A stretch of DNA of 64,000 bases from Bifidobacterium scardovii JCM 12489 = DSM 13734 (GCF_001042635.1 NZ_AP012331.1:1550001-1614000), one strand, 5' to 3'. Counted from the stretch's first letter, positions 1 to 7,495 are shown. Numbers and translations: made by a program. The notes: generated by a model from the letters alone, not told the origin.

Positions 1-14
1 ATGATCTCGGTCAT
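1..14 (-). CDS. 5' end of a divergent gene, truncated by the window edge
   Basis: Reading leftwards, an ATG at 14-12 begins M-T-E-I and runs off the window. It is preceded by a good AAGGGGG ribosome-binding site (23-29) at about 8 nt spacing. Nothing can be said about the product. It would be transcribed divergently from the oxidoreductase gene at 135, an arrangement often seen for a regulator and its target, but that is only inference. Confidence 0.35.
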
Positions 15-134
15 GATGCAAACCCCCTTGTATTCGGTACCAGCTCTTACTCTACCCTGATCGGGCGGCGTCGCGGTGCCGGACAAGGCGTGTCATGGGT
101 GGTTTTTCGTCCGGATCAGCGAGACAATGGGGCA

Positions 135-737
135 ATGAGCAATGTTCTTGTCATCACCAGCAATCCCGAACCGTCCAGCATGACCAACGCCACGGGCGAG
201 GCCTTCGCCGAGGGCGCCGGCGCGCAGGGCGCGCGCACCGAACTGATCGACCTGTACGGGATCGGGTTCGATCCCGTGTACACGGCCGCCGACCGGGCGC
301 ACTACCTGGGCCGTGGGCCGATGCCCGAGGACGTGGCGGCGCTGCAGGCCCGCCTCGCCGAGGCCGACGTGATCGCGATCGTGTTCCCGGTCTACTGGTA
401 CACGATGCCGGCCATGGTCAAGGGCCTGTTCGACCGGGTGATCTGCCGCGATTTCGCCTACCACGCCGACGGGCGCCCGGGCGCGCTGGCGGGCAAGACC
501 GTCCGCGTGATCCTGCTGACCGGCGGGTCCCGGGAATGGTACGAGTCCGACGGCATCGGCGAGGCGCTCGACAACCAGATCCGCCGCCAGACCTTCGCCA
601 AATACTGCGGCGTGACGGATGCCAAACTCGTCTACGTGGACAACCTGGCCATGGGCGACGACGATCCGGCCAAGCGACGTGCCGCGGCGGCGCAGCTCGA
701 TGGCATTCGGGAGCTCGGCGCCTCGCTCGTCCGATAA
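135..737 (+). CDS. Flavodoxin-fold NAD(P)H oxidoreductase (quinone reductase-like)
   Basis: A 200-residue protein with an N-terminal beta strand and phosphate loop (VLVITSNPEPSS), then the central strand and loop FPVYWYTMPAMVKGLFDRV, typical of the NAD(P)H dehydrogenase (quinone)/MdaB/KefF flavodoxin-like fold that binds FMN or FAD. Later GGSREWY resembles the second flavin-contact loop. It probably performs two-electron reduction of quinones or other electrophiles in the cytoplasm. The start at 135 is chosen because the family begins just before the first beta strand; an upstream in-frame ATG at 90 would add 15 unrelated residues. It stands alone, possibly divergent from the partial gene at the window edge. 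Confidence 0.8.
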   Translation: MSNVLVITSNPEPSSMTNATGEAFAEGAGAQGARTELIDLYGIGFDPVYTAADRAHYLGRGPMPEDVAALQARLAEADVIAIVFPVYWYTMPAMVKGLFDRVICRDFAYHADGRPGALAGKTVRVILLTGGSREWYESDGIGEALDNQIRRQTFAKYCGVTDAKLVYVDNLAMGDDDPAKRRAAAAQLDGIRELGASLVR

Positions 738-1253
738 CACCCGGCGGCCCGGCCGACCGCGTTTGGTCAAGGGAATGCGAGTTGCCGGTGCGCGGGTTGC
801 CGGACGGAGCCGTTTGGAACGTTCCAAGCCCCGAATATCGGGCGGGGCAACCGGTTTCTATACTTTCCCGCGCACCGACAACTCGACACAGCCGCGCAAC
901 CGTACGCGGGGAAGCGGCCTATCACGCGCTTTTCGGGCGGTTCCACACTGTTATAGGAGCGACAGTAACAGTTGCAAAACTGTTATACAACCAACTGATA
1001 CAGTGCTGGAAACCCTTGCCGTTGCTGGCATACGGTCCGCTTCGGGCTCCGGTGGGGCTGTAAGCCAGCAGGGGCGTGGTGGATGCGCGGAACACGAGGG
1101 CGGAGAGAATTCTTAACGCCAAGGCCAACGGCCATCACGGTGGACGGCATTGCGTGGGGAGCGTTGCGCAGGCACCGTGGCCGGCGGTTATGTTCCGGGC
1201 GTAATCGGCCCGCACGCGCCGTATCCTCCGGAATCCGCGTAGACTGGGCCTTC
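738..1253. other. Gene-free interval carrying a 108-bp repeat element and an ACTGTTA-rich patch
   Basis: No convincing coding region in 516 bp. It contains copy 1 of the 108-bp element (778-885) and, at 948-1004, an AT-richer patch with four related motifs: ACTGTTATA (948-956), its inverse AGTAACAGT (964-972), ACTGTTATA again (979-987) and ACTGATACAGT (994-1004). The first and last form an inverted repeat ending in CACTGT/ACAGTG. The rest is ordinary GC-rich sequence. Confidence 0.6.
778..885 (+). repeat. 108-bp intergenic element, copy 1 (15-bp terminal inverted repeats)
   Basis: The element begins CGAGTTGCCGGTGCG and ends CGCACCGACAACTCG, 15-bp inverted repeats with one mismatch. Inside are two palindromes at fixed positions: TTGGAACGTTCCAA (814-827) and AACCGGTT (849-856) followed by TCTATACT. 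The reverse complement of 5410-5517 has the same length, ends, palindromes and spacing, but diverges in between. The pattern suggests a small mobile (MITE-like) or regulatory/structured-RNA element. Both palindromes resemble LacI-family operators with a central CG. Confidence 0.7.
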
Positions 1254-1943
1254 ATGTGCAGACGTTTTGCCATGGACCTCGACTGGGACGCCATCGCGCG
1301 ACAGTTCGCCGTGGACGATGACGACGTCTCCGACCGGCTGCCGCCGGCCTCGTACGCCGTCGCGCCGACGCAGACCATAGGCATCGTCGCCCAGGGCCGC
1401 GACGGGCGCAGGCATCTCAACGGCGCCCACTGGTCGCTGATTCCCCGCTGGTCAGCCAGCAAAACCCTGTCGTACCCGACCTACAACGCCCGCATGGAGT
1501 CTGCGCAGCACAAGCCCACCTTCGCCGAATCGGTCCAGTCGATGAGGGCCGTCATCCCGGCGAGCGGATACTACGAGTGGAAGGGCCGCCGCCCGTTCTA
1601 CTTCCACGCGGAGCATGACGCTCCGCTGCTCATGGCCGGACTGTATTCGTGGTGGCGCCCCAACGCCTCGGCGCCCTGGCTGCTCACCGCCACGATCCTG
1701 ACCTGCCCGGCCGCGGAGGAGTTCGCACGAATCCATGACCGGATGCCGATGCTGGTGCCCGCCGACATGACTGGCGAATGGCTCGACCGGTCCATCGACG
1801 GGGCGCGGCTGCTGCGCCCGGTATGCGAGGCTGGCGCGGAACTGTCGCGCGCCCTGCGCTTCCACGAGGTCGCCCCGCTGTCCGGAGACGGCAGAAGGCT
1901 CATCGCCCCGCTGGATCACAGCGAGCCGATGAGCCTCTTCTGA
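1254..1943 (+). CDS. yedK: SRAP (YedK/HMCES-type) abasic-site DNA-protein crosslink protein
   Basis: A 229-residue SOS-response-associated peptidase family protein. The start is fixed by biology: after removal of Met the catalytic Cys2 (MCRRF) must be N-terminal, so ATG 1254 is correct although the frame is open upstream. Other family landmarks are visible: the TYNARMES motif with the conserved Asn, SGYYEWKG with the catalytic Glu, and HDRMP with the conserved His. Known members form a thiazolidine crosslink to abasic sites in single-stranded DNA and shield them. It is monocistronic with a long leader region; I saw no clear LexA box. Confidence 0.93.
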   Translation: MCRRFAMDLDWDAIARQFAVDDDDVSDRLPPASYAVAPTQTIGIVAQGRDGRRHLNGAHWSLIPRWSASKTLSYPTYNARMESAQHKPTFAESVQSMRAVIPASGYYEWKGRRPFYFHAEHDAPLLMAGLYSWWRPNASAPWLLTATILTCPAAEEFARIHDRMPMLVPADMTGEWLDRSIDGARLLRPVCEAGAELSRALRFHEVAPLSGDGRRLIAPLDHSEPMSLF

Positions 1944-2073
1944 CCCAGCTGACCCTGCCGCCGGACGGACGGTCCGCCGGGCCTATCCATCCGGCAGGAG
2001 AACGGCCGGCCGCATCGGTTCCCGGCAAGACGCCTGCGCGCTTGCTGCCCGATGCGCGCCGATCATTCCAATC

Positions 2074-2103
2074 AAAAAAGGCTCCTCTCAACAGAGAGGA
2101 GCC
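2074..2103 (-). terminator. Rho-independent terminator of the cupin gene
   Basis: On the minus strand a perfect 10-bp stem (GGCTCCTCTC/GAGAGGAGCC, loop of four) is followed by six T (AAAAAA at 2074-2079 on the plus strand). It lies 30 nt past the cupin stop codon. Confidence 0.9.
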
Positions 2104-2132
2104 GGAATGGATGCAGGCTGCGCCAGCAGCCG

Positions 2133-2531
2133 TCAGGCGCGGGTGTCGAACATCGACAGCACCATCTTGCTGGGCTCGAGCGCGTACACGGTGTGCGGCA
2201 GACGCGCGCCGAGGTACACCACGCCGCCGGGCTGGAGCACGGTCTCGCGCCCTTCGGCGCCGATGCGCAGCTTGCCCTCGAGCACCTGGATCATGACGGG
2301 CATCGCCGCGGTGTGTTCGGTGAGCACCTGATCCTTGTCGAAGCCGAACAGCACGGTGCGCAGGCCGTCCTCCTTCAGCACGGTGCGCGAGACCGTGGCC
2401 TCGGTCTGGACCTCGATCATCGACGCCAGATCGGCGATATCGACCATATGCGCCTCGGCACCCGCCGCGGCCTGTTCCTTCTTGTGCTTGCAACCGCAGT
2501 CGCCGTTGCAGTGGCGTTGCTCATCGCTCAT
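2133..2531 (-). CDS. Small cupin protein with Cys/His-rich N-terminus
   Basis: A 132-residue single-domain cupin. Residues 1-18 are rich in potential metal ligands (HCNGDCGCKHKK). The cupin barrel follows, with the first motif around EHTAAMPVMIQVLEGKL and the second around LQPGGVVYLGARLPHTVYAL. Cupins of this size are metal-binding enzymes or sensors; the substrate is unknown. ATG 2531 is preferred because GGAG sits 6-7 nt upstream; the longer frame adds a proline-rich stretch without a ribosome-binding site. It lies 85 nt downstream of the frameshifted methyltransferase gene on the same strand and probably shares its transcript. Confidence 0.8.
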   Translation of the reverse strand: MSDEQRHCNGDCGCKHKKEQAAAGAEAHMVDIADLASMIEVQTEATVSRTVLKEDGLRTVLFGFDKDQVLTEHTAAMPVMIQVLEGKLRIGAEGRETVLQPGGVVYLGARLPHTVYALEPSKMVLSMFDTRA

Positions 2532-2616
2532 CTTGATCTCCTTGGGTTGTCGCCCCGCCGGTTGCGGCGGCGGGACCGATGGCATGTTGATTGTACCGAC
2601 GCGGCACGGCCGCGGT

Positions 2617-3473
2617 CTACCGTTCGGCCGGCTTGCGCACGACGAACGCGATGCCGGTCAGTTCCTTGCTGTACTTGCTGAAGGTGCGCTTCATGCTGAG
2701 CACGCGGGCGCGCACGTCCTTGTCGCCGAGCACGTTGCGCAGGATGCGCAGCACGCCGCCGATGCCCTCGTCGGCCAGATTGCGCTTCATGTTGAGCAGC
2801 GCCATCGGCTCCTTGCCGCTCCGCGGCACCTCGAAGCCCTCGCTTTCGAGCAGCTGGCGCCACTCCGCCTCGGTGAGCGGGCGCGCGTTGACCTTGATGC
2901 TGCGGGCCAGGGCCTGCCTGATCTCGTCCTTGACGGACTCGTCGAGGCTGTCGGGCTGCAGGCCTAGCTCATGGATCGAATACGTGCCGCCCGGGCGCAG
3001 CAGCCGGAACGCCTCGGCGATGATCGCGCGCTTGCCGCCTTCGGTCTGCATGGTCAGCATCGCCTCGCCGATCACCGTGTCGGCGCTGTCCGGCTCCAGT
3101 CCGGTGTCGGCCGCGTCGGCGCGCACGCAGGACGCGGGAATGCCGGTCTGTTCGGCGGCCAGACGCGTGATGATGTCGACGACCTGCGGGTCACGGTCGA
3201 CGCCGCGGTGGCTTTTCGGCCTGTCGTCCAGGATCAGCCGCGTGGTGCGGCCGAGGCCGGGGCGAATTCGACGACGTCGCGTCCGGCGATCAGGGTCTCC
3301 GCCAGCATGCGCCTGGTGAGCTTCTCGCCGCCCGGGCGCAGCACGCGCTTGCCGATGCGCGCCAGCAGCCAATGGCCCTGCATATGCGCCACGTCGCGGT
3401 CCGACTGCGGCAGCGCGCCGGCCTGACCGTTCTCGGGATGTTGTGCGGTTGTGTGATGTTCGCTATGTGCCAT
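2617..3473 (-). pseudogene. Class I SAM-dependent methyltransferase, interrupted by a one-base frameshift
   Basis: Two adjacent frames make up one methyltransferase of about 285 residues. The first part (from ATG 3473) reads through GHWLLARIGKRVLRPGGEKL to GRDVVEFAP, then runs into a wrong frame and stops near 3234. The second part resumes as PGLGRTTRLIL and GVDRDPQVV and continues to 2617 with FRLLRPGGTYSIHELGL. Joining at 3256-3263 rebuilds the SAM-binding motif I (VVEFAPGLGRTT). One G is missing from a GG run there. Either the gene is inactivated in this strain or this is a sequencing error. The intact product would be a small-molecule methyltransferase; the substrate is unknown. ATG 3473 has only a poor ribosome-binding site. 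Confidence 0.8.
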
Positions 3474-3562
3474 GTTTCGAGATGGTATCGTTCACGTTGC
3501 GGGGAAAACAAGGGTTGTTCGGCAAAGGGCGACGTGATGTGCGTCACAGGGGGGAACGGCGG

Positions 3563-3865
3563 TCAGCCGTCGATCGCGCCCCGATCGATCATCGATCCGT
3601 CCAGAAACCAATACCCATGCGGGTCGCCCCGCAATGCGGTGAACGGCACGAGCTCGACACCGGCCTCGTGCGCCTTGTCCAGCAGATACCGGCGTATGAT
3701 CCACGGATACTCCAGCACCCCCGACCTGAGCTCGACGATCCGCTCCACGGTCGCCGCGCTCACGCCGAAATCCTCTCCGACCTGCTCCGCGGTCAGTCCC
3801 AGTCTGCGCATGTTCTCACGAAACTCGCGAATAGTCGCGGCGCGCTGTTCATTGGTCAACGACAT
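3563..3865 (-). CDS. DUF2316 family protein (small HTH-like)
   Basis: A 100-residue protein beginning MSLTNEQRAATIREFRENM. Residues roughly 18-55 look like a helix-turn-helix (LGLTAEQVGEDFGVSAATVERIVEL), followed by YPWIIRRYLLDKAHEAG and a short C-terminal tail. I recognise it as the DUF2316 family from Firmicutes and Actinobacteria; the function is unknown. ATG 3865 has GGAGAGGAG 5-6 nt upstream, better than the in-frame ATG seven codons earlier. It is divergent from the MerR gene at 4024, sharing a 158-nt intergenic region. Confidence 0.75.
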   Translation of the reverse strand: MSLTNEQRAATIREFRENMRRLGLTAEQVGEDFGVSAATVERIVELRSGVLEYPWIIRRYLLDKAHEAGVELVPFTALRGDPHGYWFLDGSMIDRGAIDG

Positions 3866-3985
3866 GGAAACTCCTCTCCGCGCCACATTGTATGCGCCGC
3901 GGCCCGGCGCGCGGGTCTTCGCCGGCAGAGAACGGGAAAGCCGGCCAAACGCTCCGGAACCATGCCGTCGCCGGAGTGTCGCCGA

Positions 3986-4015
3986 TTGTCTTCAAGCGCT
4001 CGAAGTTCGTACAGT
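3986..4015 (+). promoter_or_regulatory. MerR-type promoter and operator giving a probably leaderless transcript
   Basis: TTGTCT (3986-3991) and TACAGT (4010-4015) are separated by 18 bp. The long spacer is filled by a near-perfect dyad, CTTCAAGCGCTCGAAG (3990-4005, one mismatch), the usual arrangement of MerR-activated promoters. Transcription would begin at or next to the ATG at 4024, and no ribosome-binding site precedes that ATG, so the mRNA is probably leaderless. Confidence 0.65.
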
Positions 4016-4023
4016 ACGGACTT

Positions 4024-4521
4024 ATGAACAGCACGACCGCATGGCATACGATCCGCGAGGCGTCGATGATTTCGGGACTGCCCGAATCGACGCTGCGCTA
4101 CTACGAGCAGATCGGCATCATCGACCCCATCGCGCGCGACCCCAGCTCCGGGCACCGCGCGTACTCCGACGACGACCTGGAAGCGCTGACGACGGTGTCA
4201 TGCCTGGCGGCGACCGGCATGCCGCTGGACGCGATGCGCGAATACCTGCGCAACCGCTTTGACGGCCCGGAAGGAGCCCGGCGGCAGGTGGAGCTGCTGG
4301 ACGCCCAATCGCTGCGGCTCGCGGCCAAAGCCGAAAGCATCCGCATGCAGCAGGCGTACGTGTCCTTCAAGACCCTGTACTGGCGGGCCATCGCCGAAGG
4401 GCGCAGCCAGGACGCCGACCGGCTGCTCGAGGAAAACCACGATATCGTGGAGAAGGTCAAACGGTTGCAGAACTCCGGCCAGACGCCGGCCCGAACGCCC
4501 GGCCGGAACGACGGCCGGTGA
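4024..4521 (+). CDS. MerR family transcriptional regulator
   Basis: A 165-residue regulator. Residues 5-75 are the winged helix of the MerR family (IREASMISGLPESTLRYYEQIGII, then GHRAYSDDDLEALTTVSCLAATGMPL). A long dimerisation helix with an arginine-rich segment follows, and the effector domain is short, without a cysteine cluster for metal sensing. It resembles regulators paired with aldo-keto reductase or carboxymuconolactone-decarboxylase genes. Its own promoter has an 18-bp spacer with a dyad and no separate ribosome-binding site. The CMD-domain gene follows 60 nt downstream on the same strand and is the likely target. Confidence 0.88.
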   Translation: MNSTTAWHTIREASMISGLPESTLRYYEQIGIIDPIARDPSSGHRAYSDDDLEALTTVSCLAATGMPLDAMREYLRNRFDGPEGARRQVELLDAQSLRLAAKAESIRMQQAYVSFKTLYWRAIAEGRSQDADRLLEENHDIVEKVKRLQNSGQTPARTPGRNDGR

Positions 4522-4581
4522 CGGGAACCGGCCGGGCCGCACGCACGGACGCATAGAGGAATCGGACGCAAAGGAGACATC

Positions 4582-5343
4582 ATGTTCGAGGAACTGAAGA
4601 CCCGCATGAACAAGTTCTGGAACAACGACAGGGCGCTCGCCGAAACCGACCCGGAATTCGTGGAGCTGTTCTCGAACTTCGCCTACGACGAGGTGGTGCA
4701 CGAGCCGGGCGCCAACCACCCGGATCTGGACGACGCCACCCGCGCGACGGCGATCCTCGCCGCCCTGATCGGGTGCCAGGGCGTCGACGAGTACGAGCTC
4801 ATGCTGCCGGTCGCCTTCGAATCGGGCGTGAGCGCCGTGCAGGCGAAGGAGATCGTCTACCAGGCCGTCGCCTATCTCGGGTTCGGGCGCGTGCTGCCGT
4901 TCCTGAAAAAGACCAACGAGATCCTCGGCGCGATGAACGTCGCCATGCCGTTGCCCCCGCAGTCGACCACGACGCCAGAGACCCGCGCCGCGGCGGGGGA
5001 GCGGGCGCAGATCGGCATCTTCGGCGAGCGCATGCGCGGATTCGCGGACTCCGGCCCCGAGGAGACGCGCCACATCAACAAATGGCTCGCCGACAACTGC
5101 TTCGGCGACTACTACACGCGAGGCGGGCTCGACGTGCGCCAACGCGAGATGATCACGCTGTGCTTCCTCGCCGCGCAAGGCGGCTGCGAACCGCAGCTGA
5201 CCAGTCACGCGGCGGCCAATATGCGCGTCGGCAACGAAAAGCCCTTCCTCATCGCCGTCATCTCGCAGTGCATGCCCTACATCGGCTATCCGCGCACCCT
5301 CAACGCGCTGCGTTGCATCAGCGACGCCGCAAAAGCTGCATAA
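4582..5343 (+). CDS. Carboxymuconolactone decarboxylase (CMD) family protein, two-domain
   Basis: A 253-residue protein with two CMD-type helical repeats, about residues 30-115 (TRATAILAALIGCQG... VYQAVAYLGFGRVLPF) and 150-245 (RQREMITLCFLAAQGGCEPQ, then TSHAAANMRVGNEKPFL). The AhpD CxxC redox pair is absent, which argues against a peroxidase partner. Actinobacterial members of this family are often annotated as tautomerase or lactone decarboxylase without biochemical proof. AAAGGAG lies 6 nt before the ATG. It follows the MerR gene and is probably cotranscribed, perhaps detoxifying an electrophilic or aromatic compound. Confidence 0.85.
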   Translation: MFEELKTRMNKFWNNDRALAETDPEFVELFSNFAYDEVVHEPGANHPDLDDATRATAILAALIGCQGVDEYELMLPVAFESGVSAVQAKEIVYQAVAYLGFGRVLPFLKKTNEILGAMNVAMPLPPQSTTTPETRAAAGERAQIGIFGERMRGFADSGPEETRHINKWLADNCFGDYYTRGGLDVRQREMITLCFLAAQGGCEPQLTSHAAANMRVGNEKPFLIAVISQCMPYIGYPRTLNALRCISDAAKAA

Positions 5344-5409
5344 CCACGCGTCCATGCGGGGCAGCGGAGCTTGCTGCGCCGCCCCGCATCGCGCCATGCG
5401 CCGCAGGGG

Positions 5410-5517
5410 CGAGTTGTCGGTGCGACGGCCAGTAAAGAAACCGGTTGCGCAGGCACATAACAGCGCATTGGAACGTTCCATATCGGCCGGTATGCATAGG
5501 CGCGCACCGACAACTCG
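5410..5517 (-). repeat. 108-bp intergenic element, copy 2 (inverted relative to copy 1)
   Basis: On the plus strand it begins CGAGTTGTCGGTGCG and ends CGCACCGACAACTCG, perfect 15-bp inverted repeats. Its reverse complement aligns with 778-885 without any gap: same 108-bp length, TGGAACGTTCCA at the same position, then GCAACCGGTTTCT plus TACT at the same position. The intervening bases differ widely, so the conserved blocks and their spacing appear to be under constraint, or the copies are old. Confidence 0.7.
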
Positions 5518-5561
5518 AGGGTAGCTCTCATTGGCCACCCCGCATTCAGGCATATCCAATC

Positions 5562-5623
5562 ATTTCAACTTTTCTTGAAATCGAGGTATACTGGTCTCGG
5601 AACATTTCAAGGAAAGTTGAAAC
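5562..5623 (+). promoter_or_regulatory. Twin operators flanking the ArsR-gene promoter
   Basis: Two dyads of the form ATTTCAA-N6-TTGAAAY lie at 5562-5581 and 5604-5623, 42 bp apart centre to centre (four helical turns). A good -10, TATACT (5587-5592), sits between them; TTCAAC (5564-5569), inside the first dyad, is 17 bp upstream as a possible -35. The second dyad covers the predicted start of transcription. This fits autorepression by the ArsR protein encoded 80 bp downstream. Confidence 0.75.
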
Positions 5624-5702
5624 GCCTTATCCCGAAAGGGATCGGCGAGGTCATGGCGGAAGGCAAAGACGGACGGCCCACTGGCGGAGACGGAGGAACG
5701 GC

Positions 5703-6023
5703 ATGGGAGTGCAGGAGACCCTGGACGCGCTGTCCGACCCGGCCCGCCGCCGGATTCTAGACGCGTTGTGCTCGCGCGCGATGGGCGCCGGCGAATTGGC
5801 GGCCGCCGTCGGCCTGGCGCCGTCGCGGCTCTCGTACCATCTGAAGAAACTCAAGGCCGGCGGTCTGGTATCCGATTCCCGTCAGGGCAGCCATATCCAT
5901 TACGAGCTGGATCTGGGCGCGATCGACGAAACCATCATCTGGTTGTCCGTGCTGCGCAGCAACGCCGCCATCGCCAAATCCGGCAAATCCGCCAAGTCCG
6001 ACCAAACGCAGGAACGCCCGTAA
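5703..6023 (+). CDS. ArsR family winged-helix repressor
   Basis: A 106-residue ArsR/SmtB-type regulator: TLDALSDPARRRILDAL opens the fold, recognition helix GELAAAVGLAPSRLSYHLKKLKAGGLV at about residues 32-58, then the wing DSRQGSHIHYELD. The usual metal-binding cysteines of ArsR/SmtB are missing, so the signal is unknown. GGAGG precedes the ATG by about 8 nt. Twin palindromic operators upstream suggest autoregulation. No target gene lies immediately downstream; the next gene is convergent. Confidence 0.87.
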   Translation: MGVQETLDALSDPARRRILDALCSRAMGAGELAAAVGLAPSRLSYHLKKLKAGGLVSDSRQGSHIHYELDLGAIDETIIWLSVLRSNAAIAKSGKSAKSDQTQERP

Positions 6024-6179
6024 ATTCCATGCCATCGGGGCGAGACGGGCGGCCAGGCCGCATCGCCCGGCCACATGATGGGCCGCCACGGCCCGTGATT
6101 CACATGGTCCGGGATTGCGGACCAAGCCCCGCCGGACGGAGAACGGCTCCCCTCGTCGGGAGCCGTCGTGACGGGAACG

Positions 6180-6233
6180 AAAAAACGCCGGCCGGGCCCG
6201 CACGGCGAAGCGTGAAGCGAGGCCCGGCCGGCC
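6180..6233 (-). terminator. Terminator of the MetE-like gene
   Basis: On the minus strand, just past the stop at 6240, a long GC stem (GCCGGCCGGGCC pairing with GGCCCGGCCGGC around a 25-nt apical region) is followed by GTTTTTT (A run at 6180-6185). A second hairpin without a T run (ACGGCTCCC/GGGAGCCGT) lies at 6143-6166 and may serve the convergent ArsR gene. Confidence 0.8.
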
Positions 6234-6239
6234 AGGGCG

Positions 6240-7373
6240 TCAGTCCTCGCCCCACACGTCCTTGGCGATCGAACGGACGAGGGCGATCTTGGCCCACTGC
6301 TGGTCCTCGGTGAGCTTGTTGCCCTCCTCGGTCGAGGCGAATCCGCACTGGGTGGACAGGCACAGGCGGTCGAGCGGCAGGAACCTCGCGGCCTCGGCGA
6401 TGCGGGCCTTGATGACGTCCGGATCCTCGAGCTCGGGCTTCTTCGAGGTGATCAGGCCGAGCACGACCTTCTTGTCGCCCGAGACCTTGGCCAGCGGCGC
6501 GAAGTCGCCGGAACGGTCGTCGTCGAACTCCAGGTAGTAGGCGTCCACGTTCTCCGTGCCGAACAGCACGTCGGCCACGGTCGCGTAGCCGCCAGCGGAG
6601 GCCCATGTGGAATGGTAGTTGCCGCGGCAGTCGTGCGTGGTGACCACCAGGTCGCCGGGCAGACCGGCGATGGCGGCGTTGTTCATCGCCGCATACCGCT
6701 CCTGCAGCGCGCGGAACTCCTCGGGCGAATAGTGCGAGTTGAAGTTCGGGTCGCAGAACATGCCCCATGTGCAGTCGTCGAGCTGCACGTTGCGGCAGCC
6801 GGCCTCGTACAGCGCGAGGATCAGCCCGCGGAACGCGGCGGCGGTGTCGTCGGCCAACGCGTCGTACGCGGCCTGGTCGTCGCCGTAGAACTCGTGCACG
6901 GAGGCGATGTTCTCCGGGCGGAACAGCTCGGCGTACAGCTGTGAGGGGGAGGGGATCGTCTGGCGGGCCACGACGGTGTCGTCCTCGAAACGCTTGAGGA
7001 ACCGGAAATGGCTGATGAACGGGTGGTCGCCGTCGAAGGCGATGCGCCCGCTCAGGCGCGCCGATTCGGCGCGGGTCTCCTCGTCGTGGAACACGTATCC
7101 CTTGTCCATGGCGACCTTCTCGACCCCGGCGAAGCCCCACATGCAGTCGAGATGCCACCACCCGCGGCGGAACTCGCCATCGGTGATCACGCACAGGCCG
7201 GACGCCTTCTGGCGCTCCACCAGATGCTCGATGGCCTTGTCCTCCACGGCCGCGAGCGCCGCGGCGTCGATGCGGCCCGCCTCGTAATCGGCCCGGGCCT
7301 CCTTGAGCTCGGCCGGGCGCAGGTAGCTGCCGACCACGTCGGCGCGGAACGGCGCGTTCTTCGCGTATGCCAT
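6240..7373 (-). CDS. Cobalamin-independent methionine synthase-like (MetE C-terminal family) methyltransferase
   Basis: A 377-residue single TIM barrel of the MetE/UROD superfamily, the short single-domain form rather than full-length MetE (about 750 residues). Expected zinc ligands are present: His247 and Cys249 (TTHDCRGN), Glu282 (YYLEFDDDR) and Cys343 (STQCGFAS). N-terminal RADVVGSYLRP is the usual start of this subfamily. It probably transfers a methyl group to homocysteine or a related thiol; the methyl donor cannot be read from sequence. ATG 7373 has AAGGAGGA upstream. Divergent from the uridylyltransferase gene; a possible regulator site of two TGTTCAC direct repeats lies between them. 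Confidence 0.82.
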   Translation of the reverse strand: MAYAKNAPFRADVVGSYLRPAELKEARADYEAGRIDAAALAAVEDKAIEHLVERQKASGLCVITDGEFRRGWWHLDCMWGFAGVEKVAMDKGYVFHDEETRAESARLSGRIAFDGDHPFISHFRFLKRFEDDTVVARQTIPSPSQLYAELFRPENIASVHEFYGDDQAAYDALADDTAAAFRGLILALYEAGCRNVQLDDCTWGMFCDPNFNSHYSPEEFRALQERYAAMNNAAIAGLPGDLVVTTHDCRGNYHSTWASAGGYATVADVLFGTENVDAYYLEFDDDRSGDFAPLAKVSGDKKVVLGLITSKKPELEDPDVIKARIAEAARFLPLDRLCLSTQCGFASTEEGNKLTEDQQWAKIALVRSIAKDVWGED

Positions 7374-7477
7374 GACTGGTGTCCTCCTTGATAGCCGCGC
7401 ATCCGAAGCGCGGTCGGGCGATGGGATGTCATTGCGTACCTTAACGCACCCACCCGCCAGCCCCGCCGTATCCAGCT

Positions 7478-7495
7478 TGTTCACGGTATGTTCAC
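7478..7495. promoter_or_regulatory. Direct repeat TGTTCAC, 11 bp apart, between divergent genes
   Basis: TGTTCAC occurs at 7478-7484 and 7489-7495, one helical turn apart (GTGAACA on the other strand). It lies between the MetE-like gene and the uridylyltransferase gene. Tandem half-sites on the same DNA face may bind a regulator; no known consensus is claimed. Confidence 0.3.

Larger units (their letters stand above)
5344..5702. other. Gene-free interval with 108-bp element copy 2 and the ArsR control region
   Basis: This 359-bp gap holds the second 108-bp element (5410-5517) and, nearer the ArsR gene, the twin operator/promoter region (5562-5623). No coding potential was seen apart from a short spurious frame. 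Confidence 0.65.
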
